NCBI GenBank assembly: GCA_032622095.1
Contig: CP136064.1
Span: 4,214,280 to 4,278,279, forward strand
Reading direction: 5' to 3'
DNA from: Siphonodentalium dalli
Lineage: Eukaryota; Mollusca; Scaphopoda; Gadilida; Siphonodentaliidae
DNA: 64,000 nt
In this document: positions 39,647 through 53,274 of the stretch, piece by piece
Layout: each line of letters begins with the position of its first letter
Numbering within the stretch: the first letter of the stretch is position 1
Notes under the pieces: model-generated
What the model saw: the letters and a program-made list of their open reading frames with translations, nothing else
Databases searched by the model: none
What the model was told of the DNA's origin: nothing
Made by a program: the position numbers and the translations under genes

Positions 39647-40885
39647 TACAATTTGTCGACATGGGGAGGGGTGCAAAATTTGTCAAATTTTTTTTTGTCA
39701 CCGATTCCAACCATTTTTACTGTCGTGTATCTATACGACGTACTGATGCTACTCGTGAAAGAATTTTGTAAATCGGTTGAGAAATGGCCAAGTTATAACG
39801 CATCGAAAAATGTACTAATAAAGTCCATGTGTAGAAAGTGCTTGTGCCCAGATCTTCTCCTAGACGAAGCGCAACAGCTGGATTTGGTTTATGTGAGCGT
39901 CTTAAACATAGACAGAAGACCAAACCAGGAAATTTTGACAAAGGTCCGCTCTAATTTTTCCGGGGCAAAATTTTTCAATTTTGTTTTTGTCGCCGATTTG
40001 AACCAAAATGGTTGTGAAGTATCTATATGATGTACTGAGTGTCATTGTGAGTGAATTTTATGAATCGGTTGACAAATGTAGAAATTGTGGCCCCTTCCTT
40101 TTGTTCAAGTTTACAGAAAATGCACTATGAATTTAAATTCCTTCAACCGATCGTCACGTGTTTGGTGTCATTCGATGGGGAATTTCTAGTACTTCAAAAC
40201 GATTACCTACTTGCGGTATTATGACGATGGAGGCCGGAGATATTCGAAAAGTATGTACTGAACAACATACATATTGGCCTACATAGTAGAATATCGCCAC
40301 AATACCTTACCAAAACCCTGCTAAATATTAAAGGGGCATCGAATATGAACACAATGACGCACAAATTATCTCGATATCGCGAAAATTGGCCGAGATATGG
40401 CGAATTTTCTACCCGCGTCACCAAATTTCGAGGCATGGGTGGGGGTCACACCAGAACGTTCCAACTGAACACAGAAATGTCAATAAACTATACTATAGAC
40501 ATTCCAATCAATTCCGCGCGATTCCCTTATTATACTTCCATATTTTAATATGGATGTATATTGTTATTCAATTTTTTATTTTTATTTTTCATTATTTATT
40601 CTACTTCTTCTTAATATATTTTGTAACTCTTATATCTCAGAAAGTTGAAAAGATAAATCATTGAAATTTGGTAGGTGGATGCACCTTGCCAAGATACAAC
40701 TGAATGAAACATTTAGGTTTATGTCCTAACTTTCTTTCCAGAGTTATGGCCCTTAATCAAAAATTTTGGAAAAAGTTTGTGCCCAGATCTTCTCCTATAA
40801 GAAGCCAAGAAGCTGAATTCGGGTTACGTGACCGTGTTAACTAACGAAAGGGCACGAATCGAGAAACTTTTCACCTAGGTCCGAA
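39647..40885 (+). repeat. Monomer 33
   Basis: Carries p1221C (40867). Counterpart of unit 13. Confidence 0.97.
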
Positions 40886-42124
40886 TACAATTTGTCGACA
40901 TGGGGAGGGGTGCAAAATTTGTCAAATTTTTTTTTGTCACCGATTCCAACCATTTTTACTGTCGTGTATCTATACGACGTACTGATGCTACTCGTGAAAG
41001 AATTTTGTAAATCGGTTGAGAAATGGCCAAGTTATAACGCATCGAAAAATGTACTAATAAAGTCCATGTGTAGAAAGTGCTTGTGCCCAGATCTTCTCCT
41101 AGACGAAGCGCAACAGCTGGATTTGGTTTATGTGAGCGTCTTAAACATAGACAGAAGACCAAACCAGGAAATTTTGACAAAGGTCCGCTCTAATTTTTCC
41201 GGGGCAAAATTTTTCAATTTTGTTTTTGTCGCCGATTTGAACCAAAATGGTTGTGAAGTATCTATATGATGTACTGAGTGTCATTGTGAGTGAATTTTAT
41301 GAATCGGTTGACAAATGTAGAAATTGTGGCCCCTTCCTTTTGTTCAAGTTTACAGAAAATGCACTATGAATTTAAATTCCTTCAACCGATCGTCACGTGT
41401 TTGGTGTCATTCGATGGGGAATTTCTAGTACTTCAAAACGATTACATACTTGCGGTATTATGACGATGGAGGCCGGAGATATTCGAAAAGTATGTACTGA
41501 ACAACATACATATTGGCCTACATAGTAGAATATCGCCACAATACCTTACCAAAACCCTGCTAAATATTAAAGGGGCATCGAATATGAACACAATGACGCA
41601 CAAATTATCTCGATATCGCGAAAATTGGCCGAGATATGGCGAATTTTCTACCCGCGTCACCAAATTTCGAGGCATGGGTGGGGGTCACACCAGAACGTTC
41701 CAACTGAACACAGAAATGTCAATAAACTATACTATAGACATTCCAATCAATTCCGCGCGATTCCCTTATTATACTTCCATATTTTAATATGGATGTATAT
41801 TGTTATTCAATTTTTTATTTTTATTTTTCATTATTTATTCTACTTCTTCTTAATATATTTTGTAACTCTTATATCTCAGAAAGTTGAAAAGATAAATCAT
41901 TGAAATTTGGTAGGTGGATGCACCTTGCCAAGATACAACTGAATGAAACATTTAGGTTTATGTCCTAACTTTCTTTCCAGAGTTATGGCCCTTAATCAAA
42001 AAATTTGGAAAAAGTTTGTGCCCAGATCTTCTCCTATAAGAAGCCAAGAAGCTGAATTCGGGTTACGTGACCGTGTTAACTAACGAAAGGGCACGAATCG
42101 AGAAAATTTTCACCTAGGTCCGAA
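40886..42124 (+). repeat. Monomer 34 (hybrid of unit types 14 and 16)
   Basis: Carries p561A (41446) as in unit 14 and p1118A (42003) as in units 15 and 16. Unit 33 to its left matches unit 13 and unit 35 to its right matches unit 17, so this single unit replaces three units of the left block. Confidence 0.96.
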
Positions 42125-43363
42125 TACAATTTGTCGACATGGGGAGGGGTGCAAAATTTGTCAAATTTTTTTTTGTCACCGATTCCAACCATTTTTACTG
42201 TCGTGTATCTATACGACGTACTGATGCTACTCGTGAAAGAATTTTGTAAATCGGTTGAGAAATGGCCAAGTTATAACGCATCGAAAAATGTACTAATAAA
42301 GTCCATGTGTAGAAAGTGCTTGTGCCCAGATCTTCTCCTAGACGAAGCGCAACAGCTGGATTTGGTTTATGTGAGCGTCTTAAACATAGACAGAAGACCA
42401 AACCAGGAAATTTTGACAAAGGTCCGCTCTAATTTTTCCGGGGCAAAATTTTTCAATTTTGTTTTTGTCGCCGATTTGAACCAAAATGGTTGTGAAGTAT
42501 CTATATGATGTACTGAGTGTCATTGTGAGTGAATTTTATGAATCGGTTGACAAATGTAGAAATTGTGGCCCCTTCCTTTTGTTCAAGTTTACAGAAAATG
42601 CACTATGAATTTAAATTCCTTCAACCGATCGTCACGTGTTTGGTGTCATTCGATGGGGAATTTCTAGTACTTCAAAACGATTACCTACTTGCGGTATTAT
42701 GACGATGGAGGCCGGAGATATTCGAAAAGTATGTACTGAACAACATACATATTGGCCTACATAGTAGAATATCGCCACAATACCTTACCAAACCCCTGCT
42801 AAATATTAAAGGGGCATCGAATATGAACACAATGACGCACAAATTATCTCGATATCGCGAAAATTGGCCGAGATATGGCGAATTTTCTACCCGCGTCACC
42901 AAATTTCGAGGCATGGGTGGGGGTCACACCAGAACGTTCCAACTGAACACAGAAATGTCAATAAACTATACTATAGACATTCCAATCAATTCCGCGCGAT
43001 TCCCTTATTATACTTCCATATTTTAATATGGATGTATATTGTTATTCAATTTTTTATTTTTATTTTTCATTATTTATTCTACTTCTTCTTAATATATTTT
43101 GTAACTCTTATATCTCAGAAAGTTGAAAAGATAAATCATTGAAATTTGGTAGGTGGATGCACCTTGCCAAGATACAACTGAATGAAACATTTAGGTTTAT
43201 GTCCTAACTTTCTTTCCAGAGTTATGGCCCTTAATCAAAAATTTTGGAAAAAGTTTGTGCCCAGATCTTCTCCTATAAGAAGCCAAGAAGCTGAATTCGG
43301 GTTACGTGACCGTGTTAACTAACGAAAGGGCACGAATCGAGAAAATTTTCACCTAGGTCCGAA
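42125..43363 (+). repeat. Monomer 35
   Basis: Carries p669C (42793). Counterpart of unit 17. Confidence 0.97.
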
Positions 43364-44602
43364 TACAATTTGTCGACATGGGGAGGGGTGCAAAATTTGT
43401 CAAATTTTTTTTTGTCACCGATTCCAACCATTTTTACTGTCGTGTATCTATACGACGTACTGATGCTACTCGTGAAAGAATTTTGTAAATCGGTTGAGAA
43501 ATGGCCAAGTTATAACGCATCGAAAAATGTACTAATAAAGTCCATGTGTAGAAAGTGCTTGTGCCCAGATCTTCTCCTAGACGAAGCGCAACAGCTGGAT
43601 TTGGTTTATGTGAGCGTCTTAAACATAGACAGAAGACCAAACCAGGAAATTTTGACAAAGGTCCGCTCTAATTTTTCCGGGGCAAAATTTTTCAATTTTG
43701 TTTTTGTCGCCGATTTGAACCAAAATGGTTGTGAAGTATCTATATGATGTACTGAGTGTCATTGTGAGTGAATTTTATGAATCGGTTGACAAATGTAGAA
43801 ATTGTGGCCCCTTCCTTTTGTTCAAGTTTACAGAAAATGCACTATGAATTTAAATTCCTTCAACCGATCGTCACGTGTTTGGTGTCATTCGATGGGGAAT
43901 TTCTAGTACTTCAAAACGATTACATACTTGCGGTATTATGACGATGGAGGCCGGAGATATTCGAAAAGTATGTACTGAACAACATACATATTGGCCTACA
44001 TAGTAGAATATCGCCACAATACCTTACCAAAACCCTGCTAAATATTAAAGGGGCATCGAATATGAACACAATGACGCACAAATTATCTCGATATCGCGAA
44101 AATTGGCCGAGATATGGCGAATTTTCTACCCGCGTCACCAAATTTCGAGGCATGGGTGGGGGTCACACCAGAACGTTCCAACTGAACACAGAAATGTCAA
44201 TAAACTATACTATAGACATTCCAATCAATTCCGCGCGATTCCCTTATTATACTTCCATATTTTAATATGGATGTATATTGTTATTCAATTTTTTATTTTT
44301 ATTTTTCATTATTTATTCTACTTCTTCTTAATATATTTTGTAACTCTTATATCTCAGAAAGTTGAAAAGATAAATCATTGAAATTTGGTAGGTGGATGCA
44401 CCTTGCCAAGATACAACTGAATGAAACATTTAGGTTTATGTCCTAACTTTCTTTCCAGAGTTATGGCCCTTAATCAAAAATTTTGGAAAAAGTTTGTGCC
44501 CAGATCTTCTCCTATAAGAAGCCAAGAAGCTGAATTCGGGTTACGTGACCGTGTTAACTAACGAAAGGGCACGAATCGAGAAAATTTTCACCTAGGTCCG
44601 AA
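43364..44602 (+). repeat. Monomer 36
   Basis: Carries p561A (43924). Counterpart of unit 18. Confidence 0.97.
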
Positions 44603-45841
44603 TACAATTTGTCGACATGGGGAGGGGTGCAAAATTTGTCAAATTTTTTTTTGTCACCGATTCCAACCATTTTTACTGTCGTGTATCTATACGACGTACT
44701 GATGCTACTAGTGAAAGAATTTTGTAAATCGGTTGAGAAATGGCCAAGTTATAACGCATCGAAAAATGTACTAATAAAGTCCATGTGTAGAAAGTGCTTG
44801 TGCCCAGATCTTCTCCTAGACGAAGCGCAACAGCTGGATTTGGTTTATGTGAGCGTCTTAAACATAGACAGAAGACCAAACCAGGAAATTTTGACAAAGG
44901 TCCGCTCTAATTTTTCCGGGGCAAAATTTTTCAATTTTGTTTTTGTCGCCGATTTGAACCAAAATGGTTGTGAAGTATCTATATGATGTACTGAGTGTCA
45001 TTGTGAGTGAATTTTATGAATCGGTTGACAAATGTAGAAATTGTGGCCCCTTCCTTTTGTTCAAGTTTACAGAAAATGCACTATGAATTTAAATTCCTTC
45101 AACCGATCGTCACGTGTTTGGTGTCATTCGATGGGGAATTTCTAGTACTTCAAAACGATTACCTACTTGCGGTATTATGACGATGGAGGCCGGAGATATT
45201 CGAAAAGTATGTACTGAACAACATACATATTGGCCTACATAGTAGAATATCGCCACAATACCTTACCAAAACCCTGCTAAATATTAAAGGGGCATCGAAT
45301 ATGAACACAATGACGCACAAATTATCTCGATATCGCGAAAATTGGCCGAGATATGGCGAATTTTCTACCCGCGTCACCAAATTTCGAGGCATGGGTGGGG
45401 GTCACACCAGAACGTTCCAACTGAACACAGAAATGTCAATAAACTATACTATAGACATTCCAATCAATTCCGCGCGATTCCCTTATTATACTTCCATATT
45501 TTAATATGGATGTATATTGTTATTCAATTTTTTATTTTTATTTTTCATTATTTATTCTACTTCTTCTTAATATATTTTGTAACTCTTATATCTCAGAAAG
45601 TTGAAAAGATAAATCATTGAAATTTGGTAGGTGGATGCACCTTGCCAAGATACAACTGAATGAAACATTTAGGTTTATGTCCTAACTTTCTTTCCAGAGT
45701 TATGGCCCTTAATCAAAAATTTTGGAAAAAGTTTGTGCCCAGATCTTCTCCTATAAGAAGCCAAGAAGCTGAATTCGGGTTACGTGACCGTGTTAACTAA
45801 CGAAAGGGCACGAATCGAGAAAATTTTCACCTAGGTCCGAA
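44603..45841 (+). repeat. Monomer 37 (contains the end of the right block)
   Basis: Carries p108A (44710) as in unit 19 but the common T at p1132 (45734). After this point the order of variants no longer follows the left block. Confidence 0.96.
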
Positions 45842-47080
45842 TACAATTTGTCGACATGGGGAGGGGTGCAAAATTTGTCAAATTTTTTTTTGTCACCGAT
45901 TCCAACCATTTTTACTGTCGTGTATCTATACGACGTACTGATGCTACTCGTGAAAGAATTTTGTAAATCGGTTGAGAAATGGCCAAGTTATAACGCATCG
46001 AAAAATGTACTAATAAAGTCCATGTGTAGAAAGTGCTTGTGCCCAGATCTTCTCCTAGACGAAGCGCAACAGCTGGATTTGGTTTATGTGAGCGTCTTAA
46101 ACATAGACAGAAGACCAAACCAGGAAATTTTGACAAAGGTCCGCTCTAATTTTTCCGGGGCAAAATTTTTCAATTTTGTTTTTGTCGCCGATTTGAACCA
46201 AAATGGTTGTGAAGTATCTATATGATGTACTGAGTGTCATTGTGAGTGAATTTTATGAATCGGTTGACAAATGTAGAAATTGTGGCCCCTTCCTTTTGTT
46301 CAAGTTTACAGAAAATGCACTATGAATTTAAATTTCTTCAACCGATCGTCACGTGTTTGGTGTCATTCGATGGAGAATTTCTAGTACTTCAAAACGATTA
46401 CCTACTTGCGGTATTATGACGATGGAGGCCGGAGATATTCGAAAAGTATGTACTGAACAACATACATATTGGCCTACATAGTAGAATATCGCCACAATAC
46501 CTTACCAAAACCCTGCTAAATATTAAAGGGGCATCGAATATGAACACAATGACGCACAAATTATCTCGATATCGCGAAAATTGGCCGAGATATGGCGAAT
46601 TTTCTACCCGCGTCACCAAATTTCGAGGCATGGGTGGGGGTCACACCAGAACGTTCCAACTGAACACAGAAATGTCAATAAACTATACTATAGACATTCC
46701 AATCAATTCCGCGCGATTCCCTTATTATACTTCCATATTTTAATATGGATGTATATTGTTATTCAATTTTTTATTTTTATTTTTCATTATTTATTCTACT
46801 TCTTCTTAATATATTTTGTAACTCTTATATCTCAGAAAGTTGAAAAGATAAATCATTGAAATTTGGTAGGTGGATGCACCTTGCCAAGATACAACTGAAT
46901 GAAACATTTAGGTTTATGTCCTAACTTTCTTTCCAGAGTTATGGCCCTTAATCAAAAATTTTGGAAAAAGTTTGTGCCCAGATCTTCTCCTATAAGAAGC
47001 CAAGAAGCTGAATTCGGGTTACGTGACCGTGTTAACTAACGAAAGGGCACGAATCGAGAAAATTTTCACCAAGGTCCGAA
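45842..47080 (+). repeat. Monomer 38
   Basis: Carries p494T (46335), p533A (46374) and p1230A (47071). The first and last are unique in the window. p1230A removes the TAG that interrupts the R1 frame. Confidence 0.97.
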
Positions 47081-48319
47081 TACAATTTGTCGACATGGGG
47101 AGGGGTGCAAAATTTGTCAAATTTGTTTTTGTCACCGATTCCAACCATTTTTACTGTCGTGTATCTATACAACGTACTGATGCTACTCGTGAAAGAATTT
47201 TGTAAATCGGTTGAGAAATGGCCAAGTTATAACGCATCGAAAAATGTACTAATAAAGTCCATGTGTAGAAAGTGCTTGTGCCCAGATCTTCTCCTAGACG
47301 AAGCGCAACAGCTGGATTTGGTTTATGTGAGCGTCTTAAACATAGACAGAAGACCAAACCAGGAAATTTTGACAAAGGTCCGCTCTAATTTTTCTGGGGC
47401 AAAATTTTTCAATTTTGTTTTTGTCGCCGATTTGAACCAAAATGGTTGTGAAGTATCTATATGATGTACTGAGTGTCATTGTGAGTGAATTTTATGAATC
47501 GGTTGACAAATGTAGAAATTGTGGCCCCTTCCTTTTGTTCAAGTTTACAGAAAATGCACTATGAATTTAAATTCCTTCAACCGATCGTCACGTGTTTGGT
47601 GTCATTCGATGGGGAATTTCTAGTACTTCAAAACGATTACCTACTTGCGGTATTATGACGATGGAGGCCGGAGATATTCGAAAAGTATGTACTGAACAAC
47701 ATACATATTGGCCTACATAGTAGAATATCGCCACAATACCTTACCAAAACCCTGCTAAATATTAAAGGGGCATCGAATATGAACACAATGACGCACAAAT
47801 TATCTCGATATCGCGAAAATTGGCCGAGATATGGCGAATTTTCTACCCGCGTCACCAAATTTCGAGGCATGGGTGGGGGTCACACCAGAACGTTCCAACT
47901 GAACACAGAAATGTCAATAAACTATACTATAGACATTCCAATCAATTCCGCGCGATTCCCTTATTATACTTCCATATTTTAATATGGATGTATATTGTTA
48001 TTCAATTTTTTATTTTTATTTTTCATTATTTATTCTACTTCTTCTTAATATATTTTGTAACTCTTATATCTCAGAAAGTTGAAAAGATAAATCATTGAAA
48101 TTTGGTAGGTGGATGCACCTTGCCAAGATACAACTGAATGAAACATTTAGGTTTATGTCCTAACTTTCTTTCCAGAGTTATGGCCCTTAATCAAAAATTT
48201 TGGAAAAAGTTTGTGCCCAGATCTTCTCCTATAAGAAGCCAAGAAGCTGAATTCGGGTTACGTGACCGTGTTAACTAACGAAAGGGCACGAATCGAGAAA
48301 ATTTTCACCTAGGTCCGAA
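47081..48319 (+). repeat. Monomer 39
   Basis: Carries the haplotype p45G (47125), p91A (47171) and p315T (47395), shared with units 42 and 44. Confidence 0.97.
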
Positions 48320-49558
48320 TACAATTTGTCGACATGGGGAGGGGTGCAAAATTTGTCAAATTTTTTTTTGTCACCGATTCCAACCATTTTTACTGTCGTG
48401 TATCTATACGACGTACTGATGCTACTCGTGAAAGAATTTTGTAAATCGGTTGAGAAATGGCCAAGTTATAACGCATCGAAAAATGTACTAATAAAGTCCA
48501 TGTGTAGAAAGTGCTTGTGCCCAGATCTTCTCCTAGACGAAGCGCAACAGCTGGATTTGGTTTATGTGAGCGTCTTAAACATAGACAGAAGACCAAACCA
48601 GGAAATTTTGACAAAGGTCCGCTCTAATTTTTCCGGGGCAAAATTTTTCAATTTTGTTTTTGTCGCCGATTTGAACCAAAATGGTTGTGAAGTATCTATA
48701 TGATGTACTGAGTGTCATTGTGAGTGAATTTTATGAATCGGTTGACAAATGTAGAAATTGTGGCCCCTTCCTTTTGTTCAAGTTTACAGAAAATGCACTA
48801 TGAATTTAAATTCCTTCAACCGATCGTCACGTGTTTGGTGTCATTCGATGGAGAATTTCTAGTACTTCAAAACGATTACCTACTTGCGGTATTATGACGA
48901 TGGAGGCCGGAGATATTCGAAAAGTATGTACTGAACAACATACATATTGGCCTACATAGTAGAATATCGCCACAATACCTTACCAAAACCCTGCTAAATA
49001 TTAAAGGGGCATCGAATATGAACACAATGACGCACAAATTATCTCGATATCGCGAAAATTGGCCGAGATATGGCGAATTTTCTACCCGCGTCACCAAATT
49101 TCGAGGCATGGGTGGGGGTCACACCAGAACGTTCCAACTGAACACAGAAATGTCAATAAACTATACTATAGACATTCCAATCAATTCCGCGCGATTCCCT
49201 TATTATACTTCCATATTTTAATATGGATGTATATTGTTATTCAATTTTTTATTTTTATTTTTCATTATTTATTCTACTTCTTCTTAATATATTTTGTAAC
49301 TCTTATATCTCAGAAAGTTGAAAAGATAAATCATTGAAATTTGGTAGGTGGATGCACCTTGCCAAGATACAACTGAATGAAACATTTAGGTTTATGTCCT
49401 AACTTTCTTTCCAGAGTTATGGCCCTTAATCAAAAATTTTGGAAAAAGTTTGTGCCCAGATCTTCTCCTATAAGAAGCCAAGAAGCTGAATTCGGGTTAC
49501 GTGACCGTGTTAACTAACGAAAGGGCACGAATCGAGAAAATTTTCACCTAGGTCCGAA
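48320..49558 (+). repeat. Monomer 40
   Basis: Carries p533A (48852) only. Confidence 0.97.
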
Positions 49559-50797
49559 TACAATTTGTCGACATGGGGAGGGGTGGAAAATTTGTCAAAT
49601 TTTTTTTTGTCACCGATTCCAACCATTTTTACTGTCGTGTATCTATACGACGTACTGATGCTACTCGTGAAAGAATTTTGTAAATCGGTTGAGAAATGGC
49701 CAAGTTATAACGCATCGAAAAATGTACTAATAAAGTCCATGTGTAGAAAGTGCTTGTGCCCAGATCTTCTCCTAGACGAAGCGCAACAGCTGGATTTGGT
49801 TTATGTGAGCGTCTTAAACATAGACAGAAGACCAAACCAGGAAATTTTGACAAAGGTCCGCTCTAATTTTTCCGGGGCAAAATTTTTCAATTTTGTTTTT
49901 GTCGCCGATTTGAACCAAAATGGTTGTGAAGTATCTATATGATGTACTGAGTGTCATTGTGAGTGAATTTTATGAATCGGTTGACAAATGTAGAAATTGT
50001 GGCCCCTTCCTTTTGTTCAAGTTTACAGAAAATGCACTATGAATTTAAATTCCTTCAACCGATCGTCACGTGTTTGGTGTCATTCGATGGGGAATTTCTA
50101 GTACTTCAAAACGATTACCTACTTGCGGTATTATGACGATGGAGGCCGGAGATATTCGAAAAGTATGTACTGAACAACATACATATTGGCCTACATAGTA
50201 GAATATCGCCACAATACCTTACCAAAACCCTGCTAAATATTAAAGGGGCATCGAATATGAACACAATGACGCACAAATTATCTCGATATCGCGAAAATTG
50301 GCCGAGATATGGCGAATTTTCTACCCGCGTCACCAAATTTCGAGGCATGGGTGGGGGTCACACCAGAACGTTCCAACTGAACACAGAAATGTCAATAAAC
50401 TATACTATAGACATTCCAATCAATTCCGCGCGATTCCCTTATTATACTTCCATATTTTAATATGGATGTATATTGTTATTCAATTTTTTATTTTTATTTT
50501 TCATTATTTATTCTACTTCTTCTTAATATATTTTGTAACTCTTATATCTCAGAAAGTTGAAAAGATAAATCATTGAAATTTGGTAGGTGGATGCACCTTG
50601 CCAAGATACAACTGAATGAAACATTTAGGTTTATGTCCTAACTTTCTTTCCAGAGTTATGGCCCTTAATCAAAAATTTTGGAAAAAGTTTGTGCCCAGAT
50701 CTTCTCCTATAAGAAGCCAAGAAGCTGAATTCGGGTTACGTGACCGTGTTAACTAACGAAAGGGCACGAATCGAGAAAATTTTCACCTAGGTCCGAA
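49559..50797 (+). repeat. Monomer 41
   Basis: Carries p28G (49586), shared only with unit 43. Confidence 0.97.
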
Positions 50798-52035
50798 TAC
50801 AATTTGTCGACATGGGGAGGGGTGCAAAATTTGTCAAATTTGTTTTTGTCACCGATTCCAACCATTTTTACTGTCGTGTATCTATACAACGTACTGATGC
50901 TACTCGTGAAAGAATTTTGTAAATCGGTTGAGAAATGGCCAAGTTATAACGCATCGAAAAATGTACTAATAAAGTCCATGTGTAGAAAGTGCTTGTGCCC
51001 AGATCTTCTCCTAGACGAAGCGCAACAGCTGGATTTGGTTTATGTGAGCGTCTTAAACATAGACAGAAGACCAAACCAGGAAATTTTGACAAAGGTCCGC
51101 TCTAATTTTCTGGGGCAAAATTTTTCAATTTTGTTTTTGTCGCCGATTTGAACCAAAATGGTTGTGAAGTATCTATATGATGTACTGAGTGTCATTGTGA
51201 GTGAATTTTATGAATCGGTTGACAAATGTAGAAATTGTGGCCCCTTCCTTTTGTTCAAGTTTACAGAAAATGCACTATGAATTTAAATTCCTTCAACCGA
51301 TCGTCACGTGTTTGGTGTCATTCGATGGGGAATTTCTAGTACTTCAAAACGATTACCTACTTGCGGTATTATGACGATGGAGGCCGGAGATATTCGAAAA
51401 GTATGTACTGAACAACATACATATTGGCCTACATAGTAGAATATCGCCACAATACCTTACCAAAACCCTGCTAAATATTAAAGGGGCATCGAATATGAAC
51501 ACAATGACGCACAAATTATCTCGATATCGCGAAAATTGGCCGAGATATGGCGAATTTTCTACCCGCGTCACCAAATTTCGAGGCATGGGTGGGGGTCACA
51601 CCAGAACGTTCCAACTGAACACAGAAATGTCAATAAACTATACTATAGACATTCCAATCAATTCCGCGCGATTCCCTTATTATACTTCCATATTTTAATA
51701 TGGATGTATATTGTTATTCAATTTTTTATTTTTATTTTTCATTATTTATTCTACTTCTTCTTAATATATTTTGTAACTCTTATATCTCAGAAAGTTGAAA
51801 AGATAAATCATTGAAATTTGGTAGGTGGATGCACCTTGCCAAGATACAACTGAATGAAACATTTAGGTTTATGTCCTAACTTTCTTTCCAGAGTTATGGC
51901 CCTTAATCAAAAATTTTGGAAAAAGTTTGTGCCCAGATCTTCTCCTATAAGAAGCCAAGAAGCTGAATTCGGGTTACGTGACCGTGTTAACTAACGAAAG
52001 GGCACGAATCGAGAAAATTTTCACCTAGGTCCGAA
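50798..52035 (+). repeat. Monomer 42 (1,238 bp)
   Basis: Carries p45G, p91A and p315T, and lacks one T in the run before CTGGGG (T4 at 51106-51109 against T5 elsewhere). The deletion frameshifts the end of the recurrent open frame, shortening it to 115 codons. Confidence 0.97.
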
Positions 52036-53274
52036 TACAATTTGTCGACATGGGGAGGGGTGGAAAATTTGTCAAATTTTTTTTTGTCACCGATTCCAAC
52101 CATTTTTACTGTCGTGTATCTATACGACGTACTGATGCTACTCGTGAAAGAATTTTGTAAATCGGTTGAGAAATGGCCAAGTTATAACGCATCGAAAAAT
52201 GTACTAATAAAGTCCATGTGTAGAAAGTGCTTGTGCCCAGATCTTCTCCTAGACGAAGCGCAACAGCTGGATTTGGTTTATGTGAGCGTCTTAAACATAG
52301 ACAGAAGACCAAACCAGGAAATTTTGACAAAGGTCCGTTCTAATTTTTCCGGGGCAAAATTTTTCAATTTTGTTTTTGTCGCCGATTTGAACCAAAATGG
52401 TTGTGAAGTATCTATATGATGTACTGAGTGTCATTGTGAGTGAATTTTATGAATCGGTTGACAAATGTAGAAATTGTGGCCCCTTCCTTTTGTTCAAGTT
52501 TACAGAAAATGCACTATGAATTTAAATTCCTTCAACCGATCGTCACGTGTTTGGTGTCATTCGATGGGGAATTTCTAGTACTTCAAAACGATTACCTACT
52601 TGCGGTATTATGACGATGGAGGCCGGAGATATTCGAAAAGTATGTACTGAACAACATACATATTGGCCTACATAGTAGAATATCGCCACAATACCTTACC
52701 AAAACCCTGCTAAATATTAAAGGGGCATCGAATATGAACACAATGACGCACAAATTATCTCGATATCGCGAAAATTGGCCGAGATATGGCGAATTTTCTA
52801 CCCGCGTCACCAAATTTCGAGGCATGGGTGGGGGTCACACCAGAACGTTCCAACTGAACACAGAAATGTCAATAAACTATACTATAGACATTCCAATCAA
52901 TTCCGCGCGATTCCCTTATTATACTTCCATATTTTAATATGGATGTATATTGTTATTCAATTTTTTATTTTTATTTTTCATTATTTATTCTACTTCTTCT
53001 TAATATATTTTGTAACTCTTATATCTCAGAAAGTTGAAAAGATAAATCATTGAAATTTGGTAGGTGGATGCACCTTGCCAAGATACAACTGAATGAAACA
53101 TTTAGGTTTATGTCCTAACTTTCTTTCCAGAGTTATGGCCCTTAATCAAAAATTTTGGAAAAAGTTTGTGCCCAGATCTTCTCCTATAAGAAGCCAAGAA
53201 GCTGAATTCGGGTTACGTGACCGTGTTAACTAACGAAAGGGCACGAATCGAGAAAATTTTCACCTAGGTCCGAA
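52036..53274 (+). repeat. Monomer 43
   Basis: Carries p28G (52063) and the unique p303T (52338). Confidence 0.97.

Larger units (their letters stand above)
24780..45733 (+). repeat. Higher-order block, right copy (units 21-37)
   Basis: This block repeats the variant order of units 1-19. The offset is 24,779 bp for units 1-3, 26,018 bp for units 4-9, 24,779 bp again by unit 12, and 22,301 bp from the right part of unit 16 to unit 19. The steps mean one additional unit (24), one fewer unit in the run matching 9-12, and two fewer units around 34. The private T-run deletion (32255-32262) and the p829T/p901C pair (35519 and 35591) sit exactly 26,018 bp from their partners in the left copy. Confidence 0.93.
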
